This document shows, piece after piece, positions 45,752-58,900 of a stretch of 64,000 bases of DNA. This stretch comes from Hydractinia symbiolongicarpus (taxonomy: Eukaryota > Cnidaria > Hydrozoa > Anthoathecata > Hydractiniidae): positions 4,404,001 through 4,468,000 of the forward strand of contig NC_079884.1 of the NCBI RefSeq assembly GCF_029227915.1. Direction: 5' to 3'. Below the pieces are notes generated by a model. The model was not told the origin of the DNA. It saw only the letters and a list, made by a program, of their open reading frames with translations, and made no database searches. The stretch's first letter is position 1, and each line of letters opens with the position of its first letter. Both the position numbers and the translations under genes were made by a program.

Positions 45752-46225
45752 AAATAATTTAAAAAATCGTTCTGGAAATGAGTTTACTCCCTGGGTACTT
45801 TCTTTGTATACTTTTGACTATACGGGCCGAGTCCGGGATTTACGGGAAATCGCAGGATTTTGTTTGCCGGCGATTAAACTGCTTTTATTGAGCGTCTCAT
45901 CAAAAAAGAGACCATTTTTGAAAACTACAAGTCTCATGCGTTTTAGTGGTGAAAAAATAATTTAAAAAATCGTTCGGGAAATGAGTTTACTCCCTGGGTA
46001 CTTTCTTTGTATACTTTTGACTATACGGGCCAAGCCCGGTTTTTTGGGGAAATTGCAGGTTTTCGTTTGCCGGCGATTAAACTGCTTTTTTTCAGCGTCT
46101 CATCGAAAATGAAAACAATTTTGAAAACTACAAGTCTCATGCGTTTTAGTGGTGAAAAAATAATTTAAAAAATCCTTCGGGAAATGAGTTTACTCCCTGG
46201 GTACTTTCTTTGTATACTTTTGACT
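45752..46225 (-). repeat. Right arm of the central inverted repeat
   Basis: Mirror of 45,240-45,710 and also the first part of the 12-mer HOR, where the same monomer pair recurs at +2,432 and +4,864 bp. Similarity to the left side stops near 46,225. Beyond it the right monomer has TTTTGAAAACTACAAGTCTCATG where the mirror position on the left has the CATAAG/TTTTTAAAAATG type. Confidence 0.85.
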
Positions 46226-48142
46226 ATACGGGCTAAGCCCGGGATTTACGGGAAATCGCGGGTTTTCGTTTTCCAGCGATTAAACTTCTTTTATTCAGCG
46301 TCTCATCAAAAATGAAAACATTTTTGAAAACTACAAGTCTCATGCGTTTTAGTGGTGAAAAAATAATTTAAAAAATCGTTCGGGAAATGAGTTTACTCCC
46401 TGGGTACTTTCTTTGTATACTTTTGACTATACGGGCCAAGCCGGGATTTACGGGAAATCGCAGGTTTTCGTTTGCCGGAGATTAAACTACTTTTATTCAG
46501 CGTCTCATCAAAAATAAAAACATTTTTAAAAACTACAAGTCTTATGCGTTTTAGTGGTGAAAAAATAATTTAAAAAATCGTTCTGGAAATGAGTTTGCTC
46601 ACAGGGTACTTTCTTTGTATACATTCGACTATACGGGCCAAGCCCGGGATTTACGGGAAATCGCGGGTTTTCGTTTTCCGGCGATTAAACCTCTTTCATT
46701 AAGCGTCTCATCAAAAATGAAAACATTTTTGAAAACTACAAGTCTCATGCGTTTTAGTGGTGAAAAAAAAATTTAAAAAATCGTTCGGGAAATGAGTTTA
46801 CTCCCTGGGAACTTTCTTTGTATACGTTCGACTATACGGGCCAAGCCCGGGATTTACGGGAAATCGCGGGTTTTCGTTTTCCGGCGATTAAACCTCTTTC
46901 ATTAAGCGTCTCATCAAAAATGAAAACATTTTTGAAAACTACAAGTCTCATGCGTTTTAGTGGTGAAAAAAAAATTTAAAAAATCGTTCGGGAAATGAGT
47001 TTACTCCCTGGGTACTTTCTTTGTATACTTTTGACTATACGGGCCAAGCCGGGATTTACGGGAAATTGCGGGTTTTCGTTTGCCGGCGATTAAACTACTT
47101 TTATTCAGCGTCTCATCAAAAATGAAAACATTTTTAAAAACTACAAGTCTTATGCGTTTTAGTGGTGAAAAAATAATTTAGAAAATCGTTCTGGAAATGA
47201 GTTTGCTCACAGGGTACTTTCTTTGTATACATTCGACTATACGGGCCAAGCCCGGGATTTACGGGAAATCGCGGGTTTTCGTTTTCCGGCGATTAAACCT
47301 CTTTCATTAAGCGTCTCATCAAAAATGAAAACATTTTTGAAAACTACAAGTCTCATGCATTTTAGTGGTGAAAAAAAAATTTAAAAAATCGTTCGGGAAA
47401 TGAGTTTACTCCCTGGGAACTTTCTTTGTATACGTTCCACTATACGGGCCAAGCCCCGGATTTACGGGAAAACGCGGGATTTCGTTTGCCGGCGATTAAA
47501 CCTCTTTCATTAAGCGTCTCATCAAAAATGAAAACATTTTTGAAAACTACAAGTCTCATGCGTTTTAGTGGTGAAAAAGTAATTTAAAAAATCGTTCGGG
47601 AAATGAGTTTACTCCCTGGGTACTTTCTTTGTAAACTTTTGACTATACGGGCCGAACCCGGGATTTACGGGAAATCGCGGATTTTCGTTTGCCGGCGATT
47701 ATACTTTTTTATTCAGCGTCCCATCAAATATGAAAATATTTTTGAAAACTACAAGTCTCATGCGTTTAGTGGTAAAAAAGTAATTTAAAAAATTGTTCCG
47801 GAAATGAGTTTACTCCCTGGGTACTTTCTTTGTATACTTTTGACTATACGGGCCAAGCCCGGGATTTACGGGAAATCGCGGGTTTTCGTTTGCCGGCGAT
47901 TAAACTTCTTTTATTCAGCGTCTCATGAAAAATGAAAACATTTTTAAAAACTACAAGTCTTATGCGTTATAGTGGTGAAAAAATAATTTAAAAAATCGTT
48001 CTGGAAATGAGTTTACTCCCTGGGTACTTTCTTTGTATACTTTTGACTATACGGGCCGAGTCCGGGATTTACGGGAAATCGCAGGTTTTCGTTTGCCGGC
48101 GATTAAACTTCTTTTATTCAGCGTCTCATGAAAAATGAAAAC

Positions 48143-50574
48143 ATTTTTAAAAACTACAAGTCTTATGCGTTATAGTGGTGAAAAAATAATTTAAAAAATC
48201 GTTCTGGAAATGAGTTTACTCCCTGGGTACTTTCTTTGTATACTTTTGACTATACGGGCCGAGTCCGGGATTTACGGGAAATCGCAGGTTTTTGTTTGCC
48301 GGCGATTAAACTGCTTTTATTGAGCGTCTCATCAAAAATGAGACCATTTTTGAAAACTACAAGTCTCATGCGTTTTAGTGGTGAAAAAATAATTTAAAAA
48401 ATCGTTCGGGAAATGAGTTTACTCCCTGGGTACTTTCTTTGTATACTTTTGACTATACGGGCCAAGCCCGGTTTTTTGGGGAAATCGCAGGTTTTCGTTT
48501 GCCGGCGATTAAACTGCTTTTTTTCAGCGTCTCATCGAAAATGAAAACAATTTTGAAAACTACAAGTCTCATGCGTTTTAGTGGTGAAAAAATAATTTAA
48601 AAAATCCTTCGGGAAATGAGTTTACTCCCTGGGTACTTTCTTTGTATACTTTTGACTATACGGGCTAAGCCCGGGATTTACGGGAAATCGCGGGTTTTCG
48701 TTTTCCAGCGATTAAACTTCTTTTATTCAGCGTCTCATCAAAAATGAAAACATTTTTGAAAACTACAAGTCTCATGCGTTTTAGTGGTGAAAAAATAATT
48801 TAAAAAATCGTTCGGGAAATGAGTTTACTCCCTGGGTACTTTCTTTGTATACTTTTGACTATACGGGCCAAGCCGGGATTTACGGGAAATCGCAGGTTTT
48901 CGTTTGCCGGAGATTAAACTACTTTTATTCAGCGTCTCATCAAAAATAAAAACATTTTTAAAAACTACAAGTCTTATGCGTTTTAGTGGTGAAAAAATAA
49001 TTTAAAAAATCGTTCTGGAAATGAGTTTGCTCACAGGGTACTTTCTTTGTATACATTCGACTATACGGGCCAAGCCCGGGATTTACGGGAAATCGCGGGT
49101 TTTCGTTTTCCGGCGATTAAACCTCTTTCATTAAGCGTCTCATCAAAAATGAAAACATTTTTGAAAACTACAAGTCTCATGCGTTTTAGTGGTGAAAAAA
49201 AAATTTAAAAAATCGTTCGGGAAATGAGTTTACTCCCTGGGAACTTTCTTTGTATACGTTCGACTATACGGGCCAAGCCCGGGATTTACGGGAAATCGCG
49301 GGTTTTCGTTTTCCGGCGATTAAACCTCTTTCATTAAGCGTCTCATCAAAAATGAAAACATTTTTGAAAACTACAAGTCTCATGCGTTTTAGTGGTGAAA
49401 AAAAAATTTAAAAAATCGTTCGGGAAATGAGTTTACTCCCTGGGTACTTTCTTTGTATACTTTTGACTATACGGGCCAAGCCGGGATTTACGGGAAATTG
49501 CGGGTTTTCGTTTGCCGGCGATTAAACTACTTTTATTCAGCGTCTCATCAAAAATGAAAACATTTTTAAAAACTACAAGTCTTATGCGTTTTAGTGGTGA
49601 AAAAATAATTTAGAAAATCGTTCTGGAAATGAGTTTGCTCACAGGGTACTTTCTTTGTATACATTCGACTATACGGGCCAGGCCCGGGATTTACGGGAAA
49701 TTGCGGGTTTTCGTTTTCCGGCGATTAAACCTCTTTCATTAAGCGTCTCATCAAAAATGAAAACATTTTTGAAAACTACAAGTCTCATGCATTTTAGTGG
49801 TGAAAAAAAAATTTAAAAAATCGTTCGGGAAATGAGTTTACTCCCTGGGAACTTTCTTTGTATACGTTCCACTATACGGGCCAAGCCCCGGATTTACGGG
49901 AAAACGCGGGATTTCGTTTGCCGGCGATTAAACCTCTTTCATTAAGCGTCTCATCAAAAATGAAAACATTTTTGAAAACTACAAGTCTCATGCGTTTTAG
50001 TGGTGAAAAAGTAATTTAAAAAATCGTTCGGGAAATGAGTTTACTCCCTGGGTACTTTCTTTGTAAACTTTTGACTATACGGGCCGAACCCGGGATTTAC
50101 GGGAAATCGCGGATTTTCGTTTGCCGGCGATTATACTTTTTTATTCAGCGTCCCATCAAATATGAAAATATTTTTGAAAACTACAAGTCTCATGCGTTTA
50201 GTGGTAAAAAAGTAATTTAAAAAATTGTTCCGGAAATGAGTTTACTCCCTGGGTACTTTCTTTGTATACTTTTGACTATACGGGCCAAGCCCGGGATTTA
50301 CGGGAAATCGCGGGTTTTCGTTTGCCGGCGATTAAACTTCTTTTATTCAGCGTCTCATGAAAAATGAAAACATTTTTAAAAACTACAAGTCTTATGCGTT
50401 ATAGTGGTGAAAAAATAATTTAAAAAATCGTTCTGGAAATGAGTTTACTCCCTGGGTACTTTCTTTGTATACTTTTGACTATACGGGCCGAGTCCGGGAT
50501 TTACGGGAAATCGCAGGTTTTCGTTTGCCGGCGATTAAACTTCTTTTATTCAGCGTCTCATGAAAAATGAAAAC
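48143..50574 (-). repeat. 12-mer HOR unit (2,432 bp), copy 2
   Basis: A near-identical tandem copy with every marker at +2,432 bp, e.g. GGTTTTTTGGGG at 48,470 and type B near 50,130. I noticed only a handful of substitutions, such as GGCCCGGG with AAATTGCGGG near 49,680-49,703. Confidence 0.9.
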
Positions 50575-52544
50575 ATTTTTAAAAACTACAAGTCTTATGC
50601 GTTATAGTGGTGAAAAAATAATTTAAAAAATCGTTCTGGAAATGAGTTTACTCCCTGGGTACTTTCTTTGTATACTTTTGACTATACGGGCCGAGTCCGG
50701 GATTTACGGGAAATCGCAGGTTTTTGTTTGCCGGCGATTAAACTGCTTTTATTGAGCGTCTCATCAAAAATGAGACCATTTTTGAAAACTACAAGTCTCA
50801 TGCGTTTTAGTGGTGAAAAAATAATTTAAAAAATCGTTCGGGAAATGAGTTTACTCCCTGGGTACTTTCTTTGTATACTTTTGACTATACGGGCCAAGCC
50901 CGGTTTTTTGGGGAAATCGCAGGTTTTCGTTTGCCGGCGATTAAACTGCTTTTTTTCAGCGTCTCATCGAAAATGAAAACAATTTTGAAAACTACAAGTC
51001 TCATGCGTTTTAGTGGTGAAAAAATAATTTAAAAAATCCTTCGGGAAATGAGTTTACTCCCTGGGTACTTTCTTTGTATACTTTTGACTATACGGGCTAA
51101 GCCCGGGATTTACGGGAAATCGCGGGTTTTCGTTTGCCAGCGATTAAACTTCTTTTATTCAGCGTCTCATCAAAAATGAAAACATTTTTGAAAACTACAA
51201 GTCTCATGCGTTTTAGTGGTGAAAAAATAATTTAAAAAATCGTTCTGGAAATGAGTTTACTCCCTGGGTACTTTCTTTGTATACTTTTGACTATACGGGC
51301 CAAGCCGGGATTTACGGGAAATCGCAGGTTTTCGTTTGCCGGAGATTAAACCTCTTTCATTAAGCGTCTCATCAAAAATGAAAACATTTTTGAAAACTAC
51401 AAGTCTCATGCGTTTTAGTGGTGAAAAAAAAAATTAAAAAATCGTTCGGGAAATGAGTTTACTCCCTGGGTACTTTCTTTGTATACTTTTGACTATACGG
51501 GCCAAGCCGGGATTTACGGGAAATTGCGGGTTTTCGTTTGCCGGCGATTAAACTACTTTTATTCAGCGTCTCATCAAAAATGAAAACATTTTTAAAAACT
51601 ACAAGTCTTATGCGTTTTAGTGGTGAAAAAATAATTTAAAAAATCGTTCTGGAAATGAGTTTACTCCCTGGGTACTTTCTTTGTATACTTTTGACTATAC
51701 GGGCCAAGCCGGGATTTACGGGAAATCGCAGGTTTTCGTTTGCCTGAGATTAAACCTCTTTCATTAAGCGTCTCATCAAAAATGAAAACATTTTTGAAAA
51801 CTACAAGTCTCATGCGTTTTAGTGGTGAAAAAAAAAATTAAAAAATCGTTCGGGAAATGAGTTTACTCCCTGGGTACTTTCTTTGTATACTTTTGACTAT
51901 ACGGGCCAAGCCGGGATTTACGGGAAATTGCGGGTTTTCGTTTGCCGGCGATTAAACTACTTTTATTCAGCGTCTCATCAAAAATGAAAACATTTTTAAA
52001 AACTACAAGTCTTATGCGTTTTAGTGGTGAAAAAATAATTTAAAAAATCGTTCTGGAAATGAGTTTGCTCACAGGGTACTTTCTTTGTATACATTCGACT
52101 ATACGGGCCAAGCCCGGGATTTACGGGAAATCGCGGGTTTTCGTTTTCCGGCGATTAAACCTCTTTCATTAAGCGTCTCATCAAAAATGAAAACATTTTT
52201 GAAAACTACAAGTCTCATGCGTTTTAGTGGTGAAAAAAAAATTTAAGAAATCGTTCGGGAAATGAGTTTACTCCCTGGGAACTTTCTTTGTATACGTTCG
52301 ACTATACGGGCCAAGCCCCGGATTTACGGGAAAACGCGGGATTTCGTTTGCCGGCGATTAAACCTCTTTCATTAAGCGTCTCATCAAAAATGAAAACATT
52401 TTTGAAAACTACAAGTCTCATGCGTTTTAGTGGTGAAAAAGTAATTTAAAAAATCGTTCGGGAAATGAGTTTACTCCCTGGGTACTTTCTTTGTATACTT
52501 TTGACTATACGGGCCGAACCCGGGATTTACGGGAAATCGCGGAT
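50575..52544 (-). repeat. 12-mer HOR unit, copy 3, rearranged
   Basis: It starts as the other copies (GGTTTTTTGGGG at 50,902, GGGCTAAGCCC near 51,093). The CCGGAGATT monomer then joins CCTCTTTCATTAAGCG near 51,341, skipping part of the unit, and a two-monomer block follows twice. The TTTGCTCACAGGG, CCCCGG/AACGCGGG and CCGAACCCGGG monomers resume from about 52,065. ATTTAAGAAATCG near 52,244 is private. Confidence 0.85.
51245..52055 (-). repeat. 2-mer tandem duplication (~404-bp period)
   Basis: The hybrid site GAGATTAAACCTC occurs near 51,342 (CCGGAGATT) and 51,745 (CCTGAGATT), 404 bp apart. Each is followed by the same AAAAATTAAAAAATCG tract and then AAGCCGGG/AAATTGCGGG/ACTACTTTTATT. The hybrid formed first and was then duplicated as a pair. 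Confidence 0.85.
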
Positions 52545-55500
52545 TTTCGTTTGCCGGCGATTATACTTTTTTATTCAGCGTCCCATCAAATATGAAAATA
52601 TTTTTGAAAACTACAAGTCTCATGCGTTTAGTGGTAAAAAAGTAATTTAAAAAATTGTTCGGGAAATGAGTTTACTCCCTGGGTACTTTCTTTGTATACT
52701 TTTGACTATACGGGCCAAGCCCGGGATTTACGGGAAATCGCGGGTTTTCGTTTGCCGGCGATTAAACTTCTTTTATTCAGCGTCTCATGAAAAATGAAAA
52801 CATTTTTAAAAACAACAAGTCTTATGCGTTATAGTGGTGAAAAAATAATTTAAAAAATCGTTCTGGAAATGAGTTTACTCCCTGGGTACTTTCTTTGTAT
52901 ACTTTTGACTATACGGGCTGAGTCCTGGATTTACGGGAAATCGCAGGTTTTCGTTTGCCGGCGATTAAACTGCTTTTATTGAGCGTCTCATCAAAAATGA
53001 GACCATTTTTGAAAACTACAAGTCTCATGCGTTTTAGTGGTGAAAAAATAATTTAAAAAATCGTTCGGGAAATGAGTTTACTCCCTGGGTACTTTCTTTG
53101 TATACTTTTGACTACACGGGCCAAGCCCGGGATTTACGGGAAATCGCGGGTTTTCGTTTGCCGGCGATTAAACTTCTTTTATTCAGCGTCTCATAAAAAA
53201 TGAAAACATTTTTAAAAACTACAAGTATTATGCGTTATAGTGGTGAAAAATTAATTTAAAAAATCGTTCTGGAAATGAGTTTACTCCCTGGGTACTTTCT
53301 TTGTATACTTTTGACTATACGGGCCGAGTCCGGGATTTACGGGTAATCGCAGGTTTTCGTTTGCCGGCGATTAAACTGCTTTTATTGAGCGTCTCATCAA
53401 AAATGAGACCATTTTTGAAAACTACAAGTCTCATGCGTTTTAGTGGTGAAAAAATAATTTAAAAAATCGTTCTGTAAATGAGTTTACTCACAGGGTATTT
53501 TCTTTGTATACATTCGACTATACGGGCCAAGCCCGGGATTTACGGGAAATCGCGGGTTTTCGTTTTCCGGCGATTAAACCTCTTTCATTAAGCGTCTCAT
53601 CAAAAATGAAAACATTTTTGAAAACTAAAAGTCTCATGCGTTTTAGTGGTGAAAAAAAAATTTAAAAAATCGTTCGGGAAATGAGTTTACTCCCTGGGTA
53701 CTTTCTTTGTATACTTTTGACTATACGGGCGAAGCCGGGATTTACGGGAAATTGCGGGTTTTCGTTTGCCGGCGATTAAACTACTTTTATTCAGCGTCTC
53801 ATCAAAAATGAAAACATTTTTAAAAACTACAAGTCTTATGCGTTTTAGTGGTGAAAAAATAATTTAAAAAATCGTTCTGGAAATGAGTTTGCTCACAGGG
53901 TACCTTCTTTGTATACATTCGACTATACGGGCCAAGCCCGGGATTTACGGGAAATCGCGGGTTTTCGTTTTCCGGCGATTAAACCTCTTTCATTAAGCGT
54001 CTCATCAAAAATGAAAACATTTTTGAAAACTACAAGTCTCATGCGTTTTAGTGGTGAAAAAAAAATATAAAAAATCGTTCGGGAAATGAGTTTACTCCCT
54101 GGGAAATTTCTTTGTATACGTTCGACTATACGGGCCAAGCCCCGGATTTACGGGAAAACGCGGGATTTCGTTTGCCGGCGATTAAACCTCTTTCATTAAG
54201 CGTCTCATCAAAAATGAAAACATTTTTGAAAACTACAAGTCTCATGCGTTTTAGTGGTGAAAAAATAATTTAAAAAATCGTTCGGGAAATGAGTTTACTC
54301 CCTGGGTACTTTCTTTGTATACTTTTGACTATACGGGCCAAGCCCGGTTTTTTGGGGAAATCGCAGGTTTTCGTTTGCCGGCGATTAAACTGCTTTTTTT
54401 CAGCGTCTCATCGAAAATGAAAACAATTTTGAAAACTACAAGTCTCATGCGTTTTAGTGGTGAAAAAATAATTTAAAAAATCCTTCGGGAAATGAGTTTA
54501 CTCCCTGGGTACTTTCTTTGTATACTTTTGACTATACGGGCTAAGCCCGGGATTTACGGGAAATCGCGGGTTTTCGTTTGCCAGCGATTAAACTTCTTTT
54601 ATTCAGCGTCTCATCAAAAATGAAAACATTTTTGAAAACTACAAGTCTCATGCGTTTTAGTGGTGAAAAAATAATTTAAAAAATCGTTCGGGAAATGAGT
54701 TTACTCCCTGGGTACTTTCTTTGTATACTTTTGACTATACGGGCCAAGCCGGGATTTACGGGAAATCGCAGGTTTTCGTTTGCCGGAGATTAAACTACTT
54801 TTATTCAGCGTCTCATCAAAAATGAGACCATTTTTGAAAACTACAAGTCTCATGCGTTTTAGTGGTGAAAAAATAATTTAAAAAATCGTTCGGGAAATGA
54901 GTTTACTCCCTGGGTACTTTCTTTGTATACTTTTGACTACACGGGCCAAGCCCGGGATTTACGGGAAATCGCGGGTTTTCGTTTGCCGGCGATTAAACTT
55001 CTTTTATTCAGCGTCTCATAAAAAATGAAAACATTTTTAAAAACTACAAGTATTATGCGTTATAGTGGTGAAAAATTAATTTAAAAAATCGTTCTGGAAA
55101 TGAGTTTACTCCCTGGGTACTTTCTTTGTATACTTTTGACTATACGGGCCGAGTCCGGGATTTACGGGTAATCGCAGGTTTTCGTTTGCCGGCGATTAAA
55201 CTGCTTTTATTGAGCGTCTCATCAAAAATGAGACCATTTTTGAAAACTACAAGTCTCATGCGTTTTAGTGGTGAAAAAATAATTTAAAAAATCGTTCTGT
55301 AAATGAGTTTACTCACAGGGTATTTTCTTTGTATACATTCGACTATACGGGCCAAGCCCGGGATTTACGGGAAATCGCGGGTTTTCGTTTTCCGGCGATT
55401 AAACCTCTTTCATTAAGCGTCTCATCAAAAATGAAAACATTTTTGAAAACTAAAAGTCTCATGCGTTTTAGTGGTGAAAAAAAAATTTAAAAAATCGTTC

Positions 55501-55990
55501 GGGAAATGAGTTTACTCCCTGGGTACTTTCTTTGTATACTTTTGACTATACGGGCGAAGCCGGGATTTACGGGAAATTGCGGGTTTTCGTTTGCCGGCGA
55601 TTAAACTACTTTTATTCAGCGTCTCATCAAAAATGAAAACATTTTTAAAAACTACAAGTCTTATGCGTTTTAGTGGTGAAAAAATAATTTAAAAAATCGT
55701 TCTGGAAATGAGTTTGCTCACAGGGTACTTTCTTTGTATACATTCGACTATACGGGCCAAGCCCGGGATTTACGGGAAATCGCGGGTTTTCGTTTTCCGG
55801 CGATTAAACCTCTTTCATTAAGCGTCTCATCAAAAATGAAAACATTTTTGAAAACTACAAGTCTCATGCGTTTTAGTGGTGAAAAAAAAATTTAAAAAAT
55901 CGTTCGGGAAATGAGTTTACTCCCTGGGAAATTTCTTTGTATACGTTCGACTATACGGGCCAAGCCCCGGATTTACGGGAAAACGCGGGA
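52545..55990 (-). repeat. 17-mer HOR unit (3,446 bp), copy 1
   Basis: Ordered markers recur at +3,446 bp: type B (52,561 and 56,007), AACAACAAG (52,811 and 56,257), GACTACACGGG (53,111/56,557 and 54,936/58,382), GGGCGAAGCCGGG (near 53,730) and GGTTTTTTGGGG (54,346 and 57,792). The GACTACACGGG marker splits the unit into 1,825 bp (9 monomers) and 1,621 bp (8 monomers) that share most of their content, so the 17-mer is itself a doubled and edited 9-mer. Confidence 0.9.
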
Positions 55991-58900
55991 TTTCGTTTGC
56001 CGGCGATTATACTTTTTTATTCAGCGTCCCATCAAATATGAAAATATTTTTGAAAACTACAAGTCTCATGCGTTTAGTGGTAAAAAAGTAATTTAAAAAA
56101 TTGTTCGGGAAATGAGTTTACTCCCTGGGTACTTTCTTTGTATACTTTTGACTATACGGGCCAAGCCCGGGATTTACGGGAAATCGCGGGTTTTCGTTTG
56201 CCGGCGATTAAACTTCTTTTATTCAGCGTCTCATGAAAAATGAAAACATTTTTAAAAACAACAAGTCTTATGCGTTATAGTGGTGAAAAAATAATTTAAA
56301 AAATCGTTCTGGAAATGAGTTTACTCCCTGGGTACTTTCTTTGTATACTTTTGACTATACGGGCTGAGTCCTGGATTTACGGGAAATCGCAGGTTTTCGT
56401 TTGCCGGCGATTAAACTGCTTTTATTGAGCGTCTCATCAAAAATGAGACCATTTTTGAAAACTACAAGTCTCATGCGTTTTAGTGGTGAAAAAATAATTT
56501 AAAAAATCGTTCGGGAAATGAGTTTACTCCCTGGGTACTTTCTTTGTATACTTTTGACTACACGGGCCAAGCCCGGGATTTACGGGAAATCGCGGGTTTT
56601 CGTTTGCCGGCGATTAAACTTCTTTTATTCAGCGTCTCATAAAAAATGAAAACATTTTTAAAAACTACAAGTATTATGCGTTATAGTGGTGAAAAATTAA
56701 TTTAAAAAATCGTTCTGGAAATGAGTTTACTCCCTGGGTACTTTCTTTGTATACTTTTGACTATACGGGCCGAGTCCGGGATTTACGGGTAATCGCAGGT
56801 TTTCGTTTGCCGGCGATTAAACTGCTTTTATTGAGCGTCTCATCAAAAATGAGACCATTTTTGAAAACTACAAGTCTCATGCGTTTTAGTGGTGAAAAAA
56901 TAATTTAAAAAATCGTTCTGTAAATGAGTTTACTCACAGGGTATTTTCTTTGTATACATTCGACTATACGGGCCAAGCCCGGGATTTACGGGAAATCGCG
57001 GGTTTTCGTTTTCCGGCGATTAAACCTCTTTCATTAAGCGTCTCATCAAAAATGAAAACATTTTTGAAAACTAAAAGTCTCATGCGTTTTAGTGGTGAAA
57101 AAAAAATTTAAAAAATCGTTCGGGAAATGAGTTTACTCCCTGGGTACTTTCTTTGTATACTTTTGACTATACGGGCGAAGCCGGGATTTACGGGAAATTG
57201 CGGGTTTTCGTTTGCCGGCGATTAAACTACTTTTATTCAGCGTCTCATCAAAAATGAAAACATTTTTAAAAACTACAAGTCTTATGCGTTTTAGTGGTGA
57301 AAAAATAATTTAAAAAATCGTTCTGGAAATGAGTTTGCTCACAGGGTACCTTCTTTGTATACATTCGACTATACGGGCCAAGCCCGGGATTTACGGGAAA
57401 TCGCGGGTTTTCGTTTTCCGGCGATTAAACCTCTTTCATTAAGCGTCTCATCAAAAATGAAAACATTTTTGAAAACTACAAGTCTCATGCGTTTTAGTGG
57501 TGAAAAAAAAATATAAAAAATCGTTCGGGAAATGAGTTTACTCCCTGGGAAATTTCTTTGTATACGTTCGACTATACGGGCCAAGCCCCGGATTTACGGG
57601 AAAACGCGGGATTTCGTTTGCCGGCGATTAAACCTCTTTCATTAAGCGTCTCATCAAAAATGAAAACATTTTTGAAAACTACAAGTCTCATGCGTTTTAG
57701 TGGTGAAAAAATAATTTAAAAAATCGTTCGGGAAATGAGTTTACTCCCTGGGTACTTTCTTTGTATACTTTTGACTATACGGGCCAAGCCCGGTTTTTTG
57801 GGGAAATCGCAGGTTTTCGTTTGCCGGCGATTAAACTGCTTTTTTTCAGCGTCTCATCGAAAATGAAAACAATTTTGAAAACTACAAGTCTCATGCGTTT
57901 TAGTGGTGAAAAAATAATTTAAAAAATCCTTCGGGAAATGAGTTTACTCCCTGGGTACTTTCTTTGTATACTTTTGACTATACGGGCTAAGCCCGGGATT
58001 TACGGGAAATCGCGGGTTTTCGTTTGCCAGCGATTAAACTTCTTTTATTCAGCGTCTCATCAAAAATGAAAACATTTTTGAAAACTACAAGTCTCATGCG
58101 TTTTAGTGGTGAAAAAATAATTTAAAAAATCGTTCGGGAAATGAGTTTACTCCCTGGGTACTTTCTTTGTATACTTTTGACTATACGGGCCAAGCCGGGA
58201 TTTACGGGAAATCGCAGGTTTTCGTTTGCCGGAGATTAAACTACTTTTATTCAGCGTCTCATCAAAAATGAGACCATTTTTGAAAACTACAAGTCTCATG
58301 CGTTTTAGTGGTGAAAAAATAATTTAAAAAATCGTTCGGGAAATGAGTTTACTCCCTGGGTACTTTCTTTGTATACTTTTGACTACACGGGCCAAGCCCG
58401 GGATTTACGGGAAATCGCGGGTTTTCGTTTGCCGGCGATTAAACTTCTTTTATTCAGCGTCTCATAAAAAATGAAAACATTTTTAAAAACTACAAGTATT
58501 ATGCGTTATAGTGGTGAAAAATTAATTTAAAAAATCGTTCTGGAAATGAGTTTACTCCCTGGGTACTTTCTTTGTATACTTTTGACTATACGGGCCGAGT
58601 CCGGGATTTACGGGTAATCGCAGGTTTTCGTTTGCCGGCGATTAAACTGCTTTTATTGAGCGTCTCATCAAAAATGAGACCATTTTTGAAAACTACAAGT
58701 CTCATGCGTTTTAGTGGTGAAAAAATAATTTAAAAAATCGTTCTGTAAATGAGTTTACTCACAGGGTATTTTCTTTGTATACATTCGACTATACGGGCCA
58801 AGCCCGGGATTTACGGGAAATCGCGGGTTTTCGTTTTCCGGCGATTAAACCTCTTTCATTAAGCGTCTCATCAAAAATGAAAACATTTTTGAAAACTAAA

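Larger units (their letters stand above)
45711..48142 (-). repeat. 12-mer HOR unit (2,432 bp), copy 1
   Basis: Twelve inverted monomers. CTTATGCGTTATAG lies at 45,730 and 48,162, and GGTTTTTTGGGG at 46,038, 48,470 and 50,902; each step is 2,432 bp. Other ordered markers: GGGCTAAGCCC (near 46,229), AAGCCGGG with CCGGAGATT, TTTGCTCACAGGG, GTACGTTCCACTATACG-type sites near 47,430, CCGAACCCGGG (near 47,650), type B (near 47,698) and two GCGTTATAGTGG monomers at the end. Private differences from copy 2 include AGGATTTTGTTTG near 45,873 and AAATTGCAGG near 46,050. Confidence 0.9.

Noticed and set aside
45240-46225. Pure sequencing hairpin artefact as the explanation of the junction
   Set aside because: The arms differ at several sites, symmetry stops after ~470 bp, and the right arm is part of a 12-mer repeated twice more. 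An assembly join error remains possible and is listed as a check.
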